Positions 25,793-34,278 of a DNA stretch of 44,283 nt are shown piece after piece. The position numbers and the translations under genes were made by a program. Numbering within the stretch: position 1 is the stretch's first letter; each line of letters starts with the position of its first letter. This DNA comes from Gracilibacillus suaedae (lineage in GTDB: Bacteria > Bacillota > Bacilli > Bacillales > Amphibacillaceae), in assembly GCF_017599345.1 (NCBI RefSeq), contig NZ_JAGFVL010000061.1, positions 1-44,283 on the forward strand, read 5' to 3'. The notes beneath the pieces were generated by a model. That model made no database searches, had not been told where the DNA came from, and saw only the letters and a program-made list of their open reading frames with translations.

Positions 25793-26622
25793 TGAATTAT
25801 TCTTCCAGAAGAAAAAAGACAACATTATCGATCATGGCTTTGGTTATTACACTTTTACATCTTATGCCTTTTTATATCTTAATCACAACAGCATTAAAGG
25901 CAAAAGGTGATTTCAGCTCAAAATGGGTTTTTCCTGCAGAAATTAATTGGAGTAATTTTAGTGAAGCGTGGGAAAAGGCGAATTTAGGTAATGCTCTGTT
26001 GAATACAACGATTATAACATTCTTTGCTGCCATACTATTAATTATGGTAGGTTCTCTCGCAGCATATCCTTTAGCAAGAAGACAAACGAAATTAAATAAA
26101 TTTATGTATATGTTCTTCATTGCAATTATGGTAGTACCGCCATTAGCAGCGTTAGTACCGTTGTATCAATTAGTTGTTAGCATCGGATTGATGAATACAC
26201 ATGAAGTAGCTATTTTTAACAATGTAGCAGCTTATTTACCGTTAACTATTTTCTTATATGCAGGTTTTATTCGTTCGACTATTCCGAAATCACTGGAGGA
26301 AGCAGCGCGAATTGATGGTGCAAGTACAATGAGTATCTTCTTCCGAATCGTATTTCCATTATTAAAGCCTGTTACAGCTTCTGTTTTGATCATTGCATGT
26401 GTATTTATCTGGAATGATTATCAGTTTGCGATTTTCTTCTTACAAGATAAATCGGTACAAACAATGACAGTTGCGCTATCAGGGTTCTTTGGAGAGAATA
26501 CAAACAACTTAAATCTTGTAGCATCAGCAGCTATTATAGCAATGTTGCCGATGGTTATTCTATTTTTATTTTTACAAAAGTACTTTATTAAAGGATTAGC
26601 ATCAGGATCAGTAAAAGGATAA
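25792..26622 (+). CDS. Alpha-galactoside ABC transporter permease 2 (MelC/AmyC-like)
   Basis: 276 residues, six spans. LHLMPFYILITTALKAKGDF, VVPPLAALVPLYQLV, the EAA loop LEEAARIDGASTMSIFFR (about 167-184) and the end FIKGLASGSVKG are typical. Its ATG overlaps the stop of permease 1 (TAATG), so its translation would be coupled to ribosomes finishing that gene; the premature stop upstream could therefore also lower its expression. GGAGG lies just upstream (25777-25783). ATPase absent, as usual for MsmX-driven systems. Confidence 0.9.
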   Translation: MNYSSRRKKTTLSIMALVITLLHLMPFYILITTALKAKGDFSSKWVFPAEINWSNFSEAWEKANLGNALLNTTIITFFAAILLIMVGSLAAYPLARRQTKLNKFMYMFFIAIMVVPPLAALVPLYQLVVSIGLMNTHEVAIFNNVAAYLPLTIFLYAGFIRSTIPKSLEEAARIDGASTMSIFFRIVFPLLKPVTASVLIIACVFIWNDYQFAIFFLQDKSVQTMTVALSGFFGENTNNLNLVASAAIIAMLPMVILFLFLQKYFIKGLASGSVKG

Positions 26623-26634
26623 AGGAGTTTAAAC

Positions 26635-28860
26635 ATGACAATTGCGTATAATGACCAAACTAGAGAGTTCCATCTACAAACCAATCAATCCAGCTATATT
26701 TTTACAGTATTAGAAAATGAACAACTCGGGCATCTTTATTACGGCAAAAAAGTAAAACATAAAGATTCTTTTCAACATTATCTGGAAACAGGATTTCGTT
26801 CCAATATCACCTACTTAAAAGAAGGAGATATGACTTTCTCATTGGAGCAGACAAAACAGGAATATCCTTCTTATGGTACAACTGATTTCCGTGAGCCAGC
26901 ATACCAAGTGTTGCAAGAGAATGGTAGCAGAATTACCGATTTCCAGTATAAAGAGCATAAGATCTACAAAGGTAAGCCCAAATTGAATGGTTTACCAGCC
27001 ACATATGCTGAAAACGGTGATCCGGTAGAAACAGTAGAAATAATATTGTACGATGACGAAATCGATGCAGAATTGATCTTACTTTACTCTGTTTTTGAAG
27101 AACAAGATGCAATAGTACGCAGTGCCAAGTTTATTAATTATGGTAAACAGAACCTCAACGTTATTCGTGCGATGAGTGCAAATGTGGATTTCTTCGACTC
27201 TGATTATGAAATGATGCAGTTATCAGGAGCGTGGAGTAGAGAACGACACCTTAAAACACGGAAATTGGAAGAAGGAATCCAACATATTTCGAGTACACGT
27301 GGCATTAGTAGTAGTCAGCACAATCCGTTTACTGCATTAAAGCGACCAAAGACTACTGAATTTCAAGGTGATGTTTACGGTTTCAGTCTGGTCTACAGCG
27401 GTAACTTTCTTGCGCAGGTAGAAGTAGATTACTTAGATGTTGCACGTGTCAGTTTAGGAATAAACCCATTTGATTTCAATTGGTTATTGGAAGAAAATGA
27501 AAGCTTTCAAACTCCGGAAGTAGTGATGACTTATTCTAATCAAGGGTTAAATGGAATGAGTCAAAACTTTCATCATCTTTATCAAAAACGTTTAGTAAGA
27601 GGCAAATGGCGTGACCGAGCACGACCAATTTTAACAAATAACTGGGAAGGAACGTATTTTGACTTTGATGAAGAAAAAATACTCGAGATGGCAAAACAAT
27701 CTAACAAATTAGGTGTCGAACTATTTGTACTGGATGATGGCTGGTTTGGTAAACGTAATGATGACACAACTTCACTAGGTGATTGGTTTGTTAATGATGA
27801 TAAATTACCAAATGGTATAACCGGTCTTGCTGAAAAAGTAACGGATCTTGGAATGGATTTTGGCTTGTGGTTTGAACCTGAAATGGTATCGAAGGTAAGT
27901 AAGCTATATGAAGAGCATCCAGACTGGATTATTCATGTGCCAAACCGAAATCCGTCACATGGTCGTAACCAGTATGTGCTTGACTTCTCCCGTAAAGAAG
28001 TAGTTGATACGCTTTATCATATGATCGCTGAAATCTTACGAGATGCCCCGATTTCTTATGTAAAATGGGATATGAACCGCTATTTAACGGAGATTGGTTC
28101 ACGAGTATTGCCTGCCGACCGACAGCGTGAAGTAACGCACCGTTATATATTGGGGGTTTATGATTTATATGAACGTTTAACGTCTGAGTTTCCTGATATT
28201 TTATTTGAATCTTGTGCAAGTGGTGGCTGTCGATTTGATCCTGGTATGTTATACTATGCTCCTCAAACGTGGACAAGTGATGATACAGATGCAGTAGAAC
28301 GACTTAAAATTCAATATGGTACATCTTTTATATATCCAATAAGTTCAATGGGAGCACACGTATCCGCAGTCCCTAACCATCAAGTGGGACGTTATACAAG
28401 TTTGCGAACCAGAGCAGAAGTAGCATATTTCGGTGCATTCGGTTATGAGTTGGATGTGACAAGAATGCCGGAGTCGGAAAAGCAGGAGATCAAAGAGCAA
28501 ATTGCATTTTTCAAAAAGCATCGCGAAGTATTTCAATTCGGGACATTCCACCGTATCCATAGCCCGTTTGAAAAAGACGGTAATCGAACATCATGGATTT
28601 CAGTATCAAAAGATAAGTCCAAGGCTGTAGTAGCAGATTATCATGTCTTATCTCGTCCTAATCCAGGTTTTAACCGCTTGTTACTAAAGGGGTTAGACCC
28701 AGAGGCAAACTATGAAATGGAAGGATATGAAGGGATATATCATGGGGATGAATTAATGGAGATTGGTATACCGCTAGATCACGAACGATTCCGTGAACGT
28801 CATGAACATGAAGTAGCCGGTGACTTCTACTCGCGCCTTTTTGTAATTCATAAGAAATAA
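26635..28860 (+). CDS. Alpha-galactosidase, glycoside hydrolase family 36
   Basis: A 741-residue retaining alpha-galactosidase (RafA/AgaN type). The N-terminal beta-sandwich (about 1-330) leads to a TIM barrel with LFVLDDGWFGKRNDD, the nucleophile Asp479 in VKWDMNRYLTEIG, LFESCASGGCRFDPGML, and the acid/base Asp549 in TWTSDDTDAVERL. No signal peptide: cytoplasmic, acting on imported raffinose-family sugars or galactomannan fragments. It is 12 bases after permease 2 and ends the operon. Homologues are tetramers of about 730-750 residues. With MelA (GH4), the locus has two unrelated alpha-galactosidases. Confidence 0.94.
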   Translation: MTIAYNDQTREFHLQTNQSSYIFTVLENEQLGHLYYGKKVKHKDSFQHYLETGFRSNITYLKEGDMTFSLEQTKQEYPSYGTTDFREPAYQVLQENGSRITDFQYKEHKIYKGKPKLNGLPATYAENGDPVETVEIILYDDEIDAELILLYSVFEEQDAIVRSAKFINYGKQNLNVIRAMSANVDFFDSDYEMMQLSGAWSRERHLKTRKLEEGIQHISSTRGISSSQHNPFTALKRPKTTEFQGDVYGFSLVYSGNFLAQVEVDYLDVARVSLGINPFDFNWLLEENESFQTPEVVMTYSNQGLNGMSQNFHHLYQKRLVRGKWRDRARPILTNNWEGTYFDFDEEKILEMAKQSNKLGVELFVLDDGWFGKRNDDTTSLGDWFVNDDKLPNGITGLAEKVTDLGMDFGLWFEPEMVSKVSKLYEEHPDWIIHVPNRNPSHGRNQYVLDFSRKEVVDTLYHMIAEILRDAPISYVKWDMNRYLTEIGSRVLPADRQREVTHRYILGVYDLYERLTSEFPDILFESCASGGCRFDPGMLYYAPQTWTSDDTDAVERLKIQYGTSFIYPISSMGAHVSAVPNHQVGRYTSLRTRAEVAYFGAFGYELDVTRMPESEKQEIKEQIAFFKKHREVFQFGTFHRIHSPFEKDGNRTSWISVSKDKSKAVVADYHVLSRPNPGFNRLLLKGLDPEANYEMEGYEGIYHGDELMEIGIPLDHERFRERHEHEVAGDFYSRLFVIHKK

Positions 28861-28862
28861 TA

Positions 28863-28897
28863 AAAAGGATCTCTGCTTATTTAGTAGAGATCCTTTT
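28863..28897. terminator. Bidirectional terminator after the alpha-galactosidase gene
   Basis: AAAAGGATCTCT and AGAGATCCTTTT form a perfect 12-bp stem with T-runs on both strands; the convergent gene at 28944 ends 46 bases away. Confidence 0.85.
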
Positions 28898-28943
28898 AAC
28901 AATTTATCAAAGCTCACTAAATACATTTATATAATGATTTCAA

Positions 28944-29603
28944 CTATCCTTTATGTACTGCAACAGCTGTAACCGCTCGTTTCTTCTCATGAGCGAGAAT
29001 GGGCTCAGCTACTCGTTTGCGGAAAAATTGGATGAACGGACCTGTGAAAAAGGCGAGTATAACAGTTGCGACACCGACTATTGCACCAAACGAAAACCCA
29101 ATCACCACACATAAACTATCTGTTGTAATCCTCGCGATCGGGAAAGGCACCTTGTTTTTGGATAATTTCACAATAACGAAGGCTAAGGCATCATATGGTG
29201 AAATTCCCAAATTCGGCGTTATATATAATGCAACACCTGAACTAGCAAATATAACAGCGATTGCCATCAAGGTTAAACGAATAGCGAGGATAGGCATATC
29301 ATCAAAGAAAAAGCTATAACCGTATACTATAAAGTCCGATATAAAGCCAATTCCAATCATGTTCACAATAGTTCCAATTCCAATTAAACTTCGGGAATAA
29401 AGAAAGATAACCCCAAGTAAAAGAAAGTTAAATATCAACTGATAAACGCCAAGTGAAATACCAAGAAAGCCGCTTATGCCAAGGTTTAGTGTTGAATAAG
29501 GATCGGTCCCAAAAGCGCTAATTCGTAATAGTGCGACAGCAATCCCGATAAACAGGTTGCCAATGAGCACCATATTAAATCTTCTCCATGTCATCGCTTT
29601 CAT
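28944..29603 (-). CDS. YczE/YyaS-like integral membrane protein
   Basis: 219 residues, about five spans. RFNMVLIGNLFIGIAVALLRISAFGTDPYSTLNLGIS and IGTIVNMIGIGFISDF match the YczE/YyaS family (COG2364), and a second half with NLGISPYDALAFVI is an internal repeat of the same unit. No catalytic motif; some family members affect antibiotic export or secretion, but the function is unknown. It is transcribed away from the HTH-DUF1232 gene. Confidence 0.75.
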   Translation of the reverse strand: MKAMTWRRFNMVLIGNLFIGIAVALLRISAFGTDPYSTLNLGISGFLGISLGVYQLIFNFLLLGVIFLYSRSLIGIGTIVNMIGIGFISDFIVYGYSFFFDDMPILAIRLTLMAIAVIFASSGVALYITPNLGISPYDALAFVIVKLSKNKVPFPIARITTDSLCVVIGFSFGAIVGVATVILAFFTGPFIQFFRKRVAEPILAHEKKRAVTAVAVHKG

Positions 29604-29739
29604 GCTGTGTCCCCTTTTATCTCTTTTATATAAAAAAATCTATTTTGGTTTAGTATTGCCCCATAGATATTATATCCGAAATGTTTTGATATGGATAGAG
29701 TAAACTGATGAATGATAAAGGAAGTGAAACCTATAAACT

Positions 29740-29772
29740 AAAGGAGTGTTGACATTTTGTCAACACTCCTTT
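29740..29772 (+). promoter_or_regulatory. Perfect 14-bp inverted repeat in the leader of the HTH-DUF1232 gene
   Basis: AAAGGAGTGTTGAC and GTCAACACTCCTTT flank a 5-base loop (ATTTT). No plus-strand gene ends before it, so it is not a simple gene-end terminator. It contains a Shine-Dalgarno-like AAAGGAG and a TTGACA-like core, so it could be an operator for the HTH protein just downstream, or a leader attenuator. Confidence 0.4.
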
Positions 29773-29809
29773 ATCTTAAATATAGATTTTAAAAAGAAGG
29801 TGTACTCGT

Positions 29810-30415
29810 ATGTCAACAAATTATGTTGTGTTAATAAAAGAAGCACTAAATGAAAGAAATAAAAGTATGCGTCAATTGGCAAAAGAAACAGGGATTAACG
29901 TTTCCACTATCTCTAGAATTATGAATGGGAAGAGAAAAGCAACGTTAGGTCATCTTAAAGCTATTTCAACAAGCTTACATATTCCTTTATCAGAATTAGT
30001 AAGTTCTGAAGAAAGTGGTGAGCCGACCCAGCCAGTATCTTTTAAACATGTACGTGCTCTCATCTCGGAAATGAATCTGCCTGTAAAAAATTTTTCAGCT
30101 GACAGATTGAAAGAAAGGTTACTTGAGTATCGGAAAGAGAGTAATACAGAAGAGGGAAGAGCTACCATTCTAAAACAGTTCAAATCAAAAATGGCTGCTT
30201 TAGGCGGACAAGGTCCGTATATACAACAGTTAGAGTCTATGTATCAAACCTTTAAAGAAAAGAAAGCAACTAAAAAAGAGCTTTTATTAATAGGAAGTGC
30301 ATTGTTTTATTTTATTGCATCAGTGGACATTATTCCAGATTACTTATTTCCTATAGGGTACTTAGATGATGCACTAGCTATACAGTACGTTATGCAATCT
30401 TTATCACGGTGCTAA
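29810..30415 (+). CDS. XRE-type HTH and DUF1232 (YkvA-like) fusion protein
   Basis: 201 residues. The N-terminal XRE HTH (about 8-62) reads MRQLAKETGINVSTISRIMNGKRKATLGHLKAIS. The C-terminal DUF1232 segment (about 160-197), LIGSALFYFIASVDIIPDYLFPIGYLDDALAIQYVM, is a membrane-inserting hairpin with the DIIPDYL signature. The last codons and stop (SRC-stop) lie in a dispersed repeat (TTATCACGGTGCTAA, 30401-30415), so the original C-terminus seems to have been replaced. A membrane-tethered DNA-binding protein is suggested but not shown. Ribosome site AAGAAGGTG. Confidence 0.75.
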   Translation: MSTNYVVLIKEALNERNKSMRQLAKETGINVSTISRIMNGKRKATLGHLKAISTSLHIPLSELVSSEESGEPTQPVSFKHVRALISEMNLPVKNFSADRLKERLLEYRKESNTEEGRATILKQFKSKMAALGGQGPYIQQLESMYQTFKEKKATKKELLLIGSALFYFIASVDIIPDYLFPIGYLDDALAIQYVMQSLSRC

Positions 30416-30500
30416 TGTCTGTAAGTCCCCTCCAATTAACACAAGGAAGCAAAATAAGGTAACAGATACTAGGACCCTGATAAGTTTCGCTATGATTAGT
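30401..30500 (+). repeat. Dispersed ~100-bp intergenic repeat, copy A
   Basis: It begins TTATCACGGTGCTAA, identical to the reverse complement of 41070-41084, continues with a GTCTGTA...CTCCA block, and ends ACCCTGATAAGTTTC (30474-30488), identical to the complement of a block near 40994-41008. The middle is diverged. It supplies the stop codon of the gene ending at 30415. Confidence 0.65.
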
Positions 30501-30569
30501 GGTGGCCAAAATCCCCTACTGATAATAGTCCTACTTTATCAACGAAGCATTAAAAGAAGGAAGAGACAT

Positions 30570-31733
30570 ATGACAAAGAAACCTACACTCGATTATCTAA
30601 TGCTTATTATTTTAATCGGTCTATTAATGATTAGTTTGTTAGCTGTATACAGTGGAACAGGTCAATACACGGATGGGCAATCGTTTTATTTTGCCAGAAG
30701 ACAATTTATTTGGTACATCGTCAGTATGGCTATCATGATTGGTATTGCTTACTTTGATTATGACTTACTTGAAAACTGGGCCGTTTATTTATATATTTTG
30801 GGGATTTTGCTACTTATTTATGTTCGTTATTTTGGTATTGAAAGAAATGGTTCTCAAAGATGGATGAATCTTGGGTTTATGGACCTGCAGCCATCAGAAT
30901 TAATGAAAATATTCTTAGTTATTTATTTGGCAGCCATTTATAAAAAATATGGTACAGAAAAATTAACCTTTATCAAAAGTATTCCACTTGTTTTAAAAAC
31001 TGTCGCTGTTCTGGCAATCCCGTTTATTTTGATTCTTAAACAACCAGATTTAGGATCTGCCCTTTTAATTGCAGTGACAGCACTAGGTTTATTATTGATG
31101 TCCAATATAAGTAATAGGATGATTGTCTGTGTTATGTCTGTATTGATCTCCGGTGTAATATTAGTAATCTATTTATTTTCGCAACATGAAGAATGGATCT
31201 CTAGATTTTTTGAGCCACATCAATTGGGCCGAATTTACAGTTGGATTAACCCAGCTGAATATACGATGAATTTTGGCTATCAATTAAGACAAGCCATGTT
31301 AGGGATAGGTGCAGGTCAGTTGACAGGATCAGGGTTTAATCAAGGTTATCAAGTCCAAAGTGGTCGTGTGCCTGAAGCGCATACTGATTTTGTGTTTGCT
31401 GTGATTGGAGAAGAATTTGGCTTTATAGGAGGTAGTATTTTAATTGTTCTCTATTTTTTACTAATCTATCGCATCATAGTGATTGCGTTAAAAATAGACG
31501 ATTTATTTGGTGTTTATATTTGTGTTGGTATTATTACACTTCTCTCCTTCCAAAGCTTCCAAAATATCGCGATGACGATAGGCTTAATGCCTGTAACAGG
31601 AATAGCACTACCATTTATTAGTTATGGTGGAAGTGCGTTAATCACCAATATGTTTGCATTAGGCTTAGTTCAAAGTATTTATGTGCGCTCTAAAGATTAT
31701 ATGTTTGCATCAGAGAATGATATGACTGCATAA
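30570..31733 (+). CDS. SEDS family peptidoglycan glycosyltransferase (RodA-like)
   Basis: 387 residues, about ten spans. SEDS proteins polymerise lipid II into glycan strands with a class B PBP partner. Conserved blocks: NGSQRWMNLGFMDLQPSELMK, LKQPDLGSALL, GSGFNQGYQVQSGRVPEAHTDFVFAVIGEEFG with the presumed catalytic Asp273 (HTDF), and MPVTGIALPFISYGGSALI. The start at 30570 (MTKKPTLDYL) follows AGAAGGAAGAG; the 26 extra upstream codons contain repeat-derived sequence. A second SEDS gene follows after 12 bases. No PBP gene is nearby. Confidence 0.9.
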   Translation: MTKKPTLDYLMLIILIGLLMISLLAVYSGTGQYTDGQSFYFARRQFIWYIVSMAIMIGIAYFDYDLLENWAVYLYILGILLLIYVRYFGIERNGSQRWMNLGFMDLQPSELMKIFLVIYLAAIYKKYGTEKLTFIKSIPLVLKTVAVLAIPFILILKQPDLGSALLIAVTALGLLLMSNISNRMIVCVMSVLISGVILVIYLFSQHEEWISRFFEPHQLGRIYSWINPAEYTMNFGYQLRQAMLGIGAGQLTGSGFNQGYQVQSGRVPEAHTDFVFAVIGEEFGFIGGSILIVLYFLLIYRIIVIALKIDDLFGVYICVGIITLLSFQSFQNIAMTIGLMPVTGIALPFISYGGSALITNMFALGLVQSIYVRSKDYMFASENDMTA

Positions 31734-31745
31734 GGGGAGTATATG

Positions 31746-32855
31746 ATGAAGCGGTTGAGAAATATAGACTTAACATTGTTAATGGTACTTTTGTTGTTTG
31801 TTACCTTTGGTGTCGTAATGGTTTATAGTGCAAGCTACCCTTATGCATATATCCAGCATGATAATGCATCATACTATTTTCACAGACAGCTATTTTGGCT
31901 TGTTTTTAGCGGATTATTTTCAATAGGTGCTATGCTATTGCCATATCAAGTATATGGAAAATTAAGTCCCTTGCTTGTTTTGTTTACTTTGACAGCATTA
32001 GTTCTCGTTTTAATACCTGGAGTCGGAGTGGAACGAAATTTTTCAACTAGATGGATTTCAATCGGTGGATTTCTATTTCAGCCAGTTGAATTTGCGAAAC
32101 TTGCTATGCTTATTTATTTTGCTTACTTCTATAGTAGAAAAGAAGCCTATATTGGTCATTTTGGCAAAGGAGTTATTCCACCACTTATTATTTTGGCACT
32201 TATATTTGGTTTGTTACTGAAACAACCAGATTTAGGGTCTGCAACATTAATATTATTTTCATGTGGGATGATTTTATTTTTTACAAAAATTCGATTTCGT
32301 CACTTATTTTTACTAGGAAGTGTTGCAGTCTCAATATTTATTTTCTTCGCAATGAAGTCACCTTACCGACTTGAGAGAGTTGCATCTTTCATAGATCCCT
32401 TTGCAGATGCCCAAGGATCAGGTTATCAGCTAGTTAATTCTTATATCTCGATCCATACAGGAGGTATTACTGGAAACGGATTGGGGGGAAGTGTTCAGAA
32501 GCTTGGCTATTTACCAGAGGCACATACAGACTTTATTATGTCGATCATAACGGAAGAATTGGGTCTGTTTGGAGTCGTAGCTGTGTTAAGTTTCTATTTC
32601 TTTCTTTTTGTGAAAGGGATTCGGATTGCAATGCATGCAAGAGATGAATTTGGTAAACTGTTAGCCTTTGGAATTACCTTTCAAATCATTATACAAGCGT
32701 TTATTAATTTAGGTGCGATTTTAGGAATGATGCCTATTACTGGTATCACCTTACCTTTTATTAGTTACGGTGGTTCATCATTAATAGTAACGATGGTTTC
32801 GGCGGGAATATTATTAAATATTTCTGCCTATTCTATTAAGTATGTGGAAAATTAA
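31746..32855 (+). CDS. SEDS family peptidoglycan glycosyltransferase (FtsW/RodA paralogue)
   Basis: 369 residues, about ten spans. MVYSASYPYAY near the N-terminus, NFSTRWISIGGFLFQPVEFAKL, LKQPDLGSATLILFSC, GNGLGGSVQKLGYLPEAHTDFIMSIITEELG with Asp262 in HTDF, and MPITGITLPFISYGGSSLI are all intact. It is a divergent paralogue of the gene before it, closer to FtsW/SpoVE in its early and late motifs. ATG 31746 is preferred (6 bases from GGGGAG) over ATG 31743. Same operon as the preceding gene. Confidence 0.9.
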   Translation: MKRLRNIDLTLLMVLLLFVTFGVVMVYSASYPYAYIQHDNASYYFHRQLFWLVFSGLFSIGAMLLPYQVYGKLSPLLVLFTLTALVLVLIPGVGVERNFSTRWISIGGFLFQPVEFAKLAMLIYFAYFYSRKEAYIGHFGKGVIPPLIILALIFGLLLKQPDLGSATLILFSCGMILFFTKIRFRHLFLLGSVAVSIFIFFAMKSPYRLERVASFIDPFADAQGSGYQLVNSYISIHTGGITGNGLGGSVQKLGYLPEAHTDFIMSIITEELGLFGVVAVLSFYFFLFVKGIRIAMHARDEFGKLLAFGITFQIIIQAFINLGAILGMMPITGITLPFISYGGSSLIVTMVSAGILLNISAYSIKYVEN

Positions 32856-32916
32856 ATGGTGTTTCCCTATCAACTTCTCTCCCAATCGATATATAATAGA
32901 GGATGGGGGTGGGGAC

Positions 32917-33567
32917 ATGCCTCAAGCTTGGCTACTTGGACCTTTCGTGATCAAGGTTGATCTGGTTCTAATAATTGTTAGTTTTGTACTAGGCTTTCTT
33001 TTCTTTTACTGGATCAGCCCATATCCAAAGGAAAAAACAAAGAACATAATCGATACGGTTTCTAATATTTTCATTACTTTCATGATTGCCATTTGGATTG
33101 GAAAAATAGTGCTTCAATTTCAAACGTTTTTGTCAGACCCTGTTGCTATCTTGGCTTATCCAGCTAATACGAATGCATTTTACATAGCGGTTATCCTAAC
33201 TATTCTGTTTAGTAAGTGGAGATGGATCAAATCGATTGATCAATATTATGACAATCTCTATGTATTTAGCACGGTGTTTCTCACGACTAATTTCATTTAT
33301 TCTTTTTTGGATCATATATTGTACCAGAAGAACTGGTTATATCTCATAGGTCTAATCCTATTATTAGTTTTTATCATTTATTCCAGTGATAAAAAGTCGC
33401 CGAACATCATTGCAAATATTACATTAATCGGATGGGGACTACTGCAAATAGTAACACAAACCACGATTTTTCAATTTACACCACATCTAATCTTTTATAT
33501 CGTTTTCGTCATGATTGGCGTTCTCCAAGGATATACATATTACCGTAATAGGAGGAGTATGCGATGA
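32917..33567 (+). CDS. Lgt-like membrane protein without catalytic motifs, paired with a ResA-like thioredoxin
   Basis: 216 residues, about seven spans. The opening LGPFVIKVDLVLIIVSFVLGFLF resembles the start of prolipoprotein diacylglyceryl transferase (Lgt), and SDPVAILAYPANTNAFYIAVILTILF resembles the Lgt segment around its HGG motif. Yet the HGG histidine and the later RxGN signature are absent, and no conserved charged residues replace them. So I infer an Lgt-fold relative with another role. ATG 32917 follows GGGGGTGGGGA. Its stop overlaps the thioredoxin gene by 4 bases (ATGA), so the two probably work together, perhaps as membrane partner and redox protein. Confidence 0.55.
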   Translation: MPQAWLLGPFVIKVDLVLIIVSFVLGFLFFYWISPYPKEKTKNIIDTVSNIFITFMIAIWIGKIVLQFQTFLSDPVAILAYPANTNAFYIAVILTILFSKWRWIKSIDQYYDNLYVFSTVFLTTNFIYSFLDHILYQKNWLYLIGLILLLVFIIYSSDKKSPNIIANITLIGWGLLQIVTQTTIFQFTPHLIFYIVFVMIGVLQGYTYYRNRRSMR

Positions 33568-34082
33568 AAAAATGGATCATTAGTGCCGTTTTATTAGCAA
33601 TGGTGGCATGGGCTGTTATCGACGTGGTAATAGATAACAAGATTACAGAGGCAGATAATATTGGTCTGGAAATAGGAAATATTGCACCGGATTTTGAGTT
33701 AGAAACACTGGGCGGGGAAACGGTGAAATTATCGGATTACCGTGGTGAGCCGGTGATGCTTAATTTTTGGGCAACATGGTGTCCTCCATGCCGATCGGAA
33801 ATGCCGGATATGCAACGTTTTTATGAGGATACAGACATGAAGATTTTAGCGATTAATTTAACGGATACGGAATCTAATTTTGAAGATGTTGGTCAGTTTG
33901 TAGAGGAATATGATCTGACATTTACGATTCCGTTAGATCAGGGAAATGTTGTGGGCGATCGTTATCAAATTCGTCCTATTCCTACCACTTATATGTTAGA
34001 TTCCAATGGTATCATCCAGTTTAATGTATTTGGTCCGCTTAACTACGACCAGATGATGTTGGAATATAATAAATTGAAATAG
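33564..34082 (+). CDS. Membrane-anchored thiol-disulfide oxidoreductase, ResA/TlpA family
   Basis: 172 residues. N-terminal signal anchor (about 4-22), then a thioredoxin fold facing outside: APDFELETLGGETVKLSDYRG, active site WATWCPPCRSEM (Cys73, Cys76), and cis-proline loop IRPIPTTYMLD. ResA-type proteins reduce disulfides of exported proteins such as cytochrome c or sporulation proteins, with electrons from CcdA-like partners. No ccdA or cytochrome c gene is near. AGGAGGAG precedes the start. The overlapping upstream membrane gene is the likely partner. Confidence 0.9.
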   Translation: MKKWIISAVLLAMVAWAVIDVVIDNKITEADNIGLEIGNIAPDFELETLGGETVKLSDYRGEPVMLNFWATWCPPCRSEMPDMQRFYEDTDMKILAINLTDTESNFEDVGQFVEEYDLTFTIPLDQGNVVGDRYQIRPIPTTYMLDSNGIIQFNVFGPLNYDQMMLEYNKLK

Positions 34083-34087
34083 TAGGC

Positions 34088-34264
34088 GGACATTAAATCC
34101 GTTATATATGACAAAAATGCTGTTGTGACGGTGTTTGTGGACATTTGTTCCGTTATTCTATATCAAATTCGCTTATTTTTGGCTTGTTTCATCAAATAAG
34201 GAACTCAATGTCCGCTCACTGCTAAAAAAGGGCATTATTTAACCAAATAACGGACCGAATGTCC
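34088..34264. repeat. GGACATT/CCGTTAT inverted repeat set between convergent genes
   Basis: Two direct units, GGACATTAAATCCGTTAT (34088-34105) and GGACATTTGTTCCGTTATT (34139-34157), are followed by two inverted ones (34194-34213 and 34246-34264, AATAACGGACCGAATGTCC). The outer pair could form an 18-bp imperfect stem. It occupies the space between the ResA-like gene and the convergent YibF-like gene, and may also end transcription. Confidence 0.65.
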
Positions 34265-34278
34265 AAACGATGATATTC

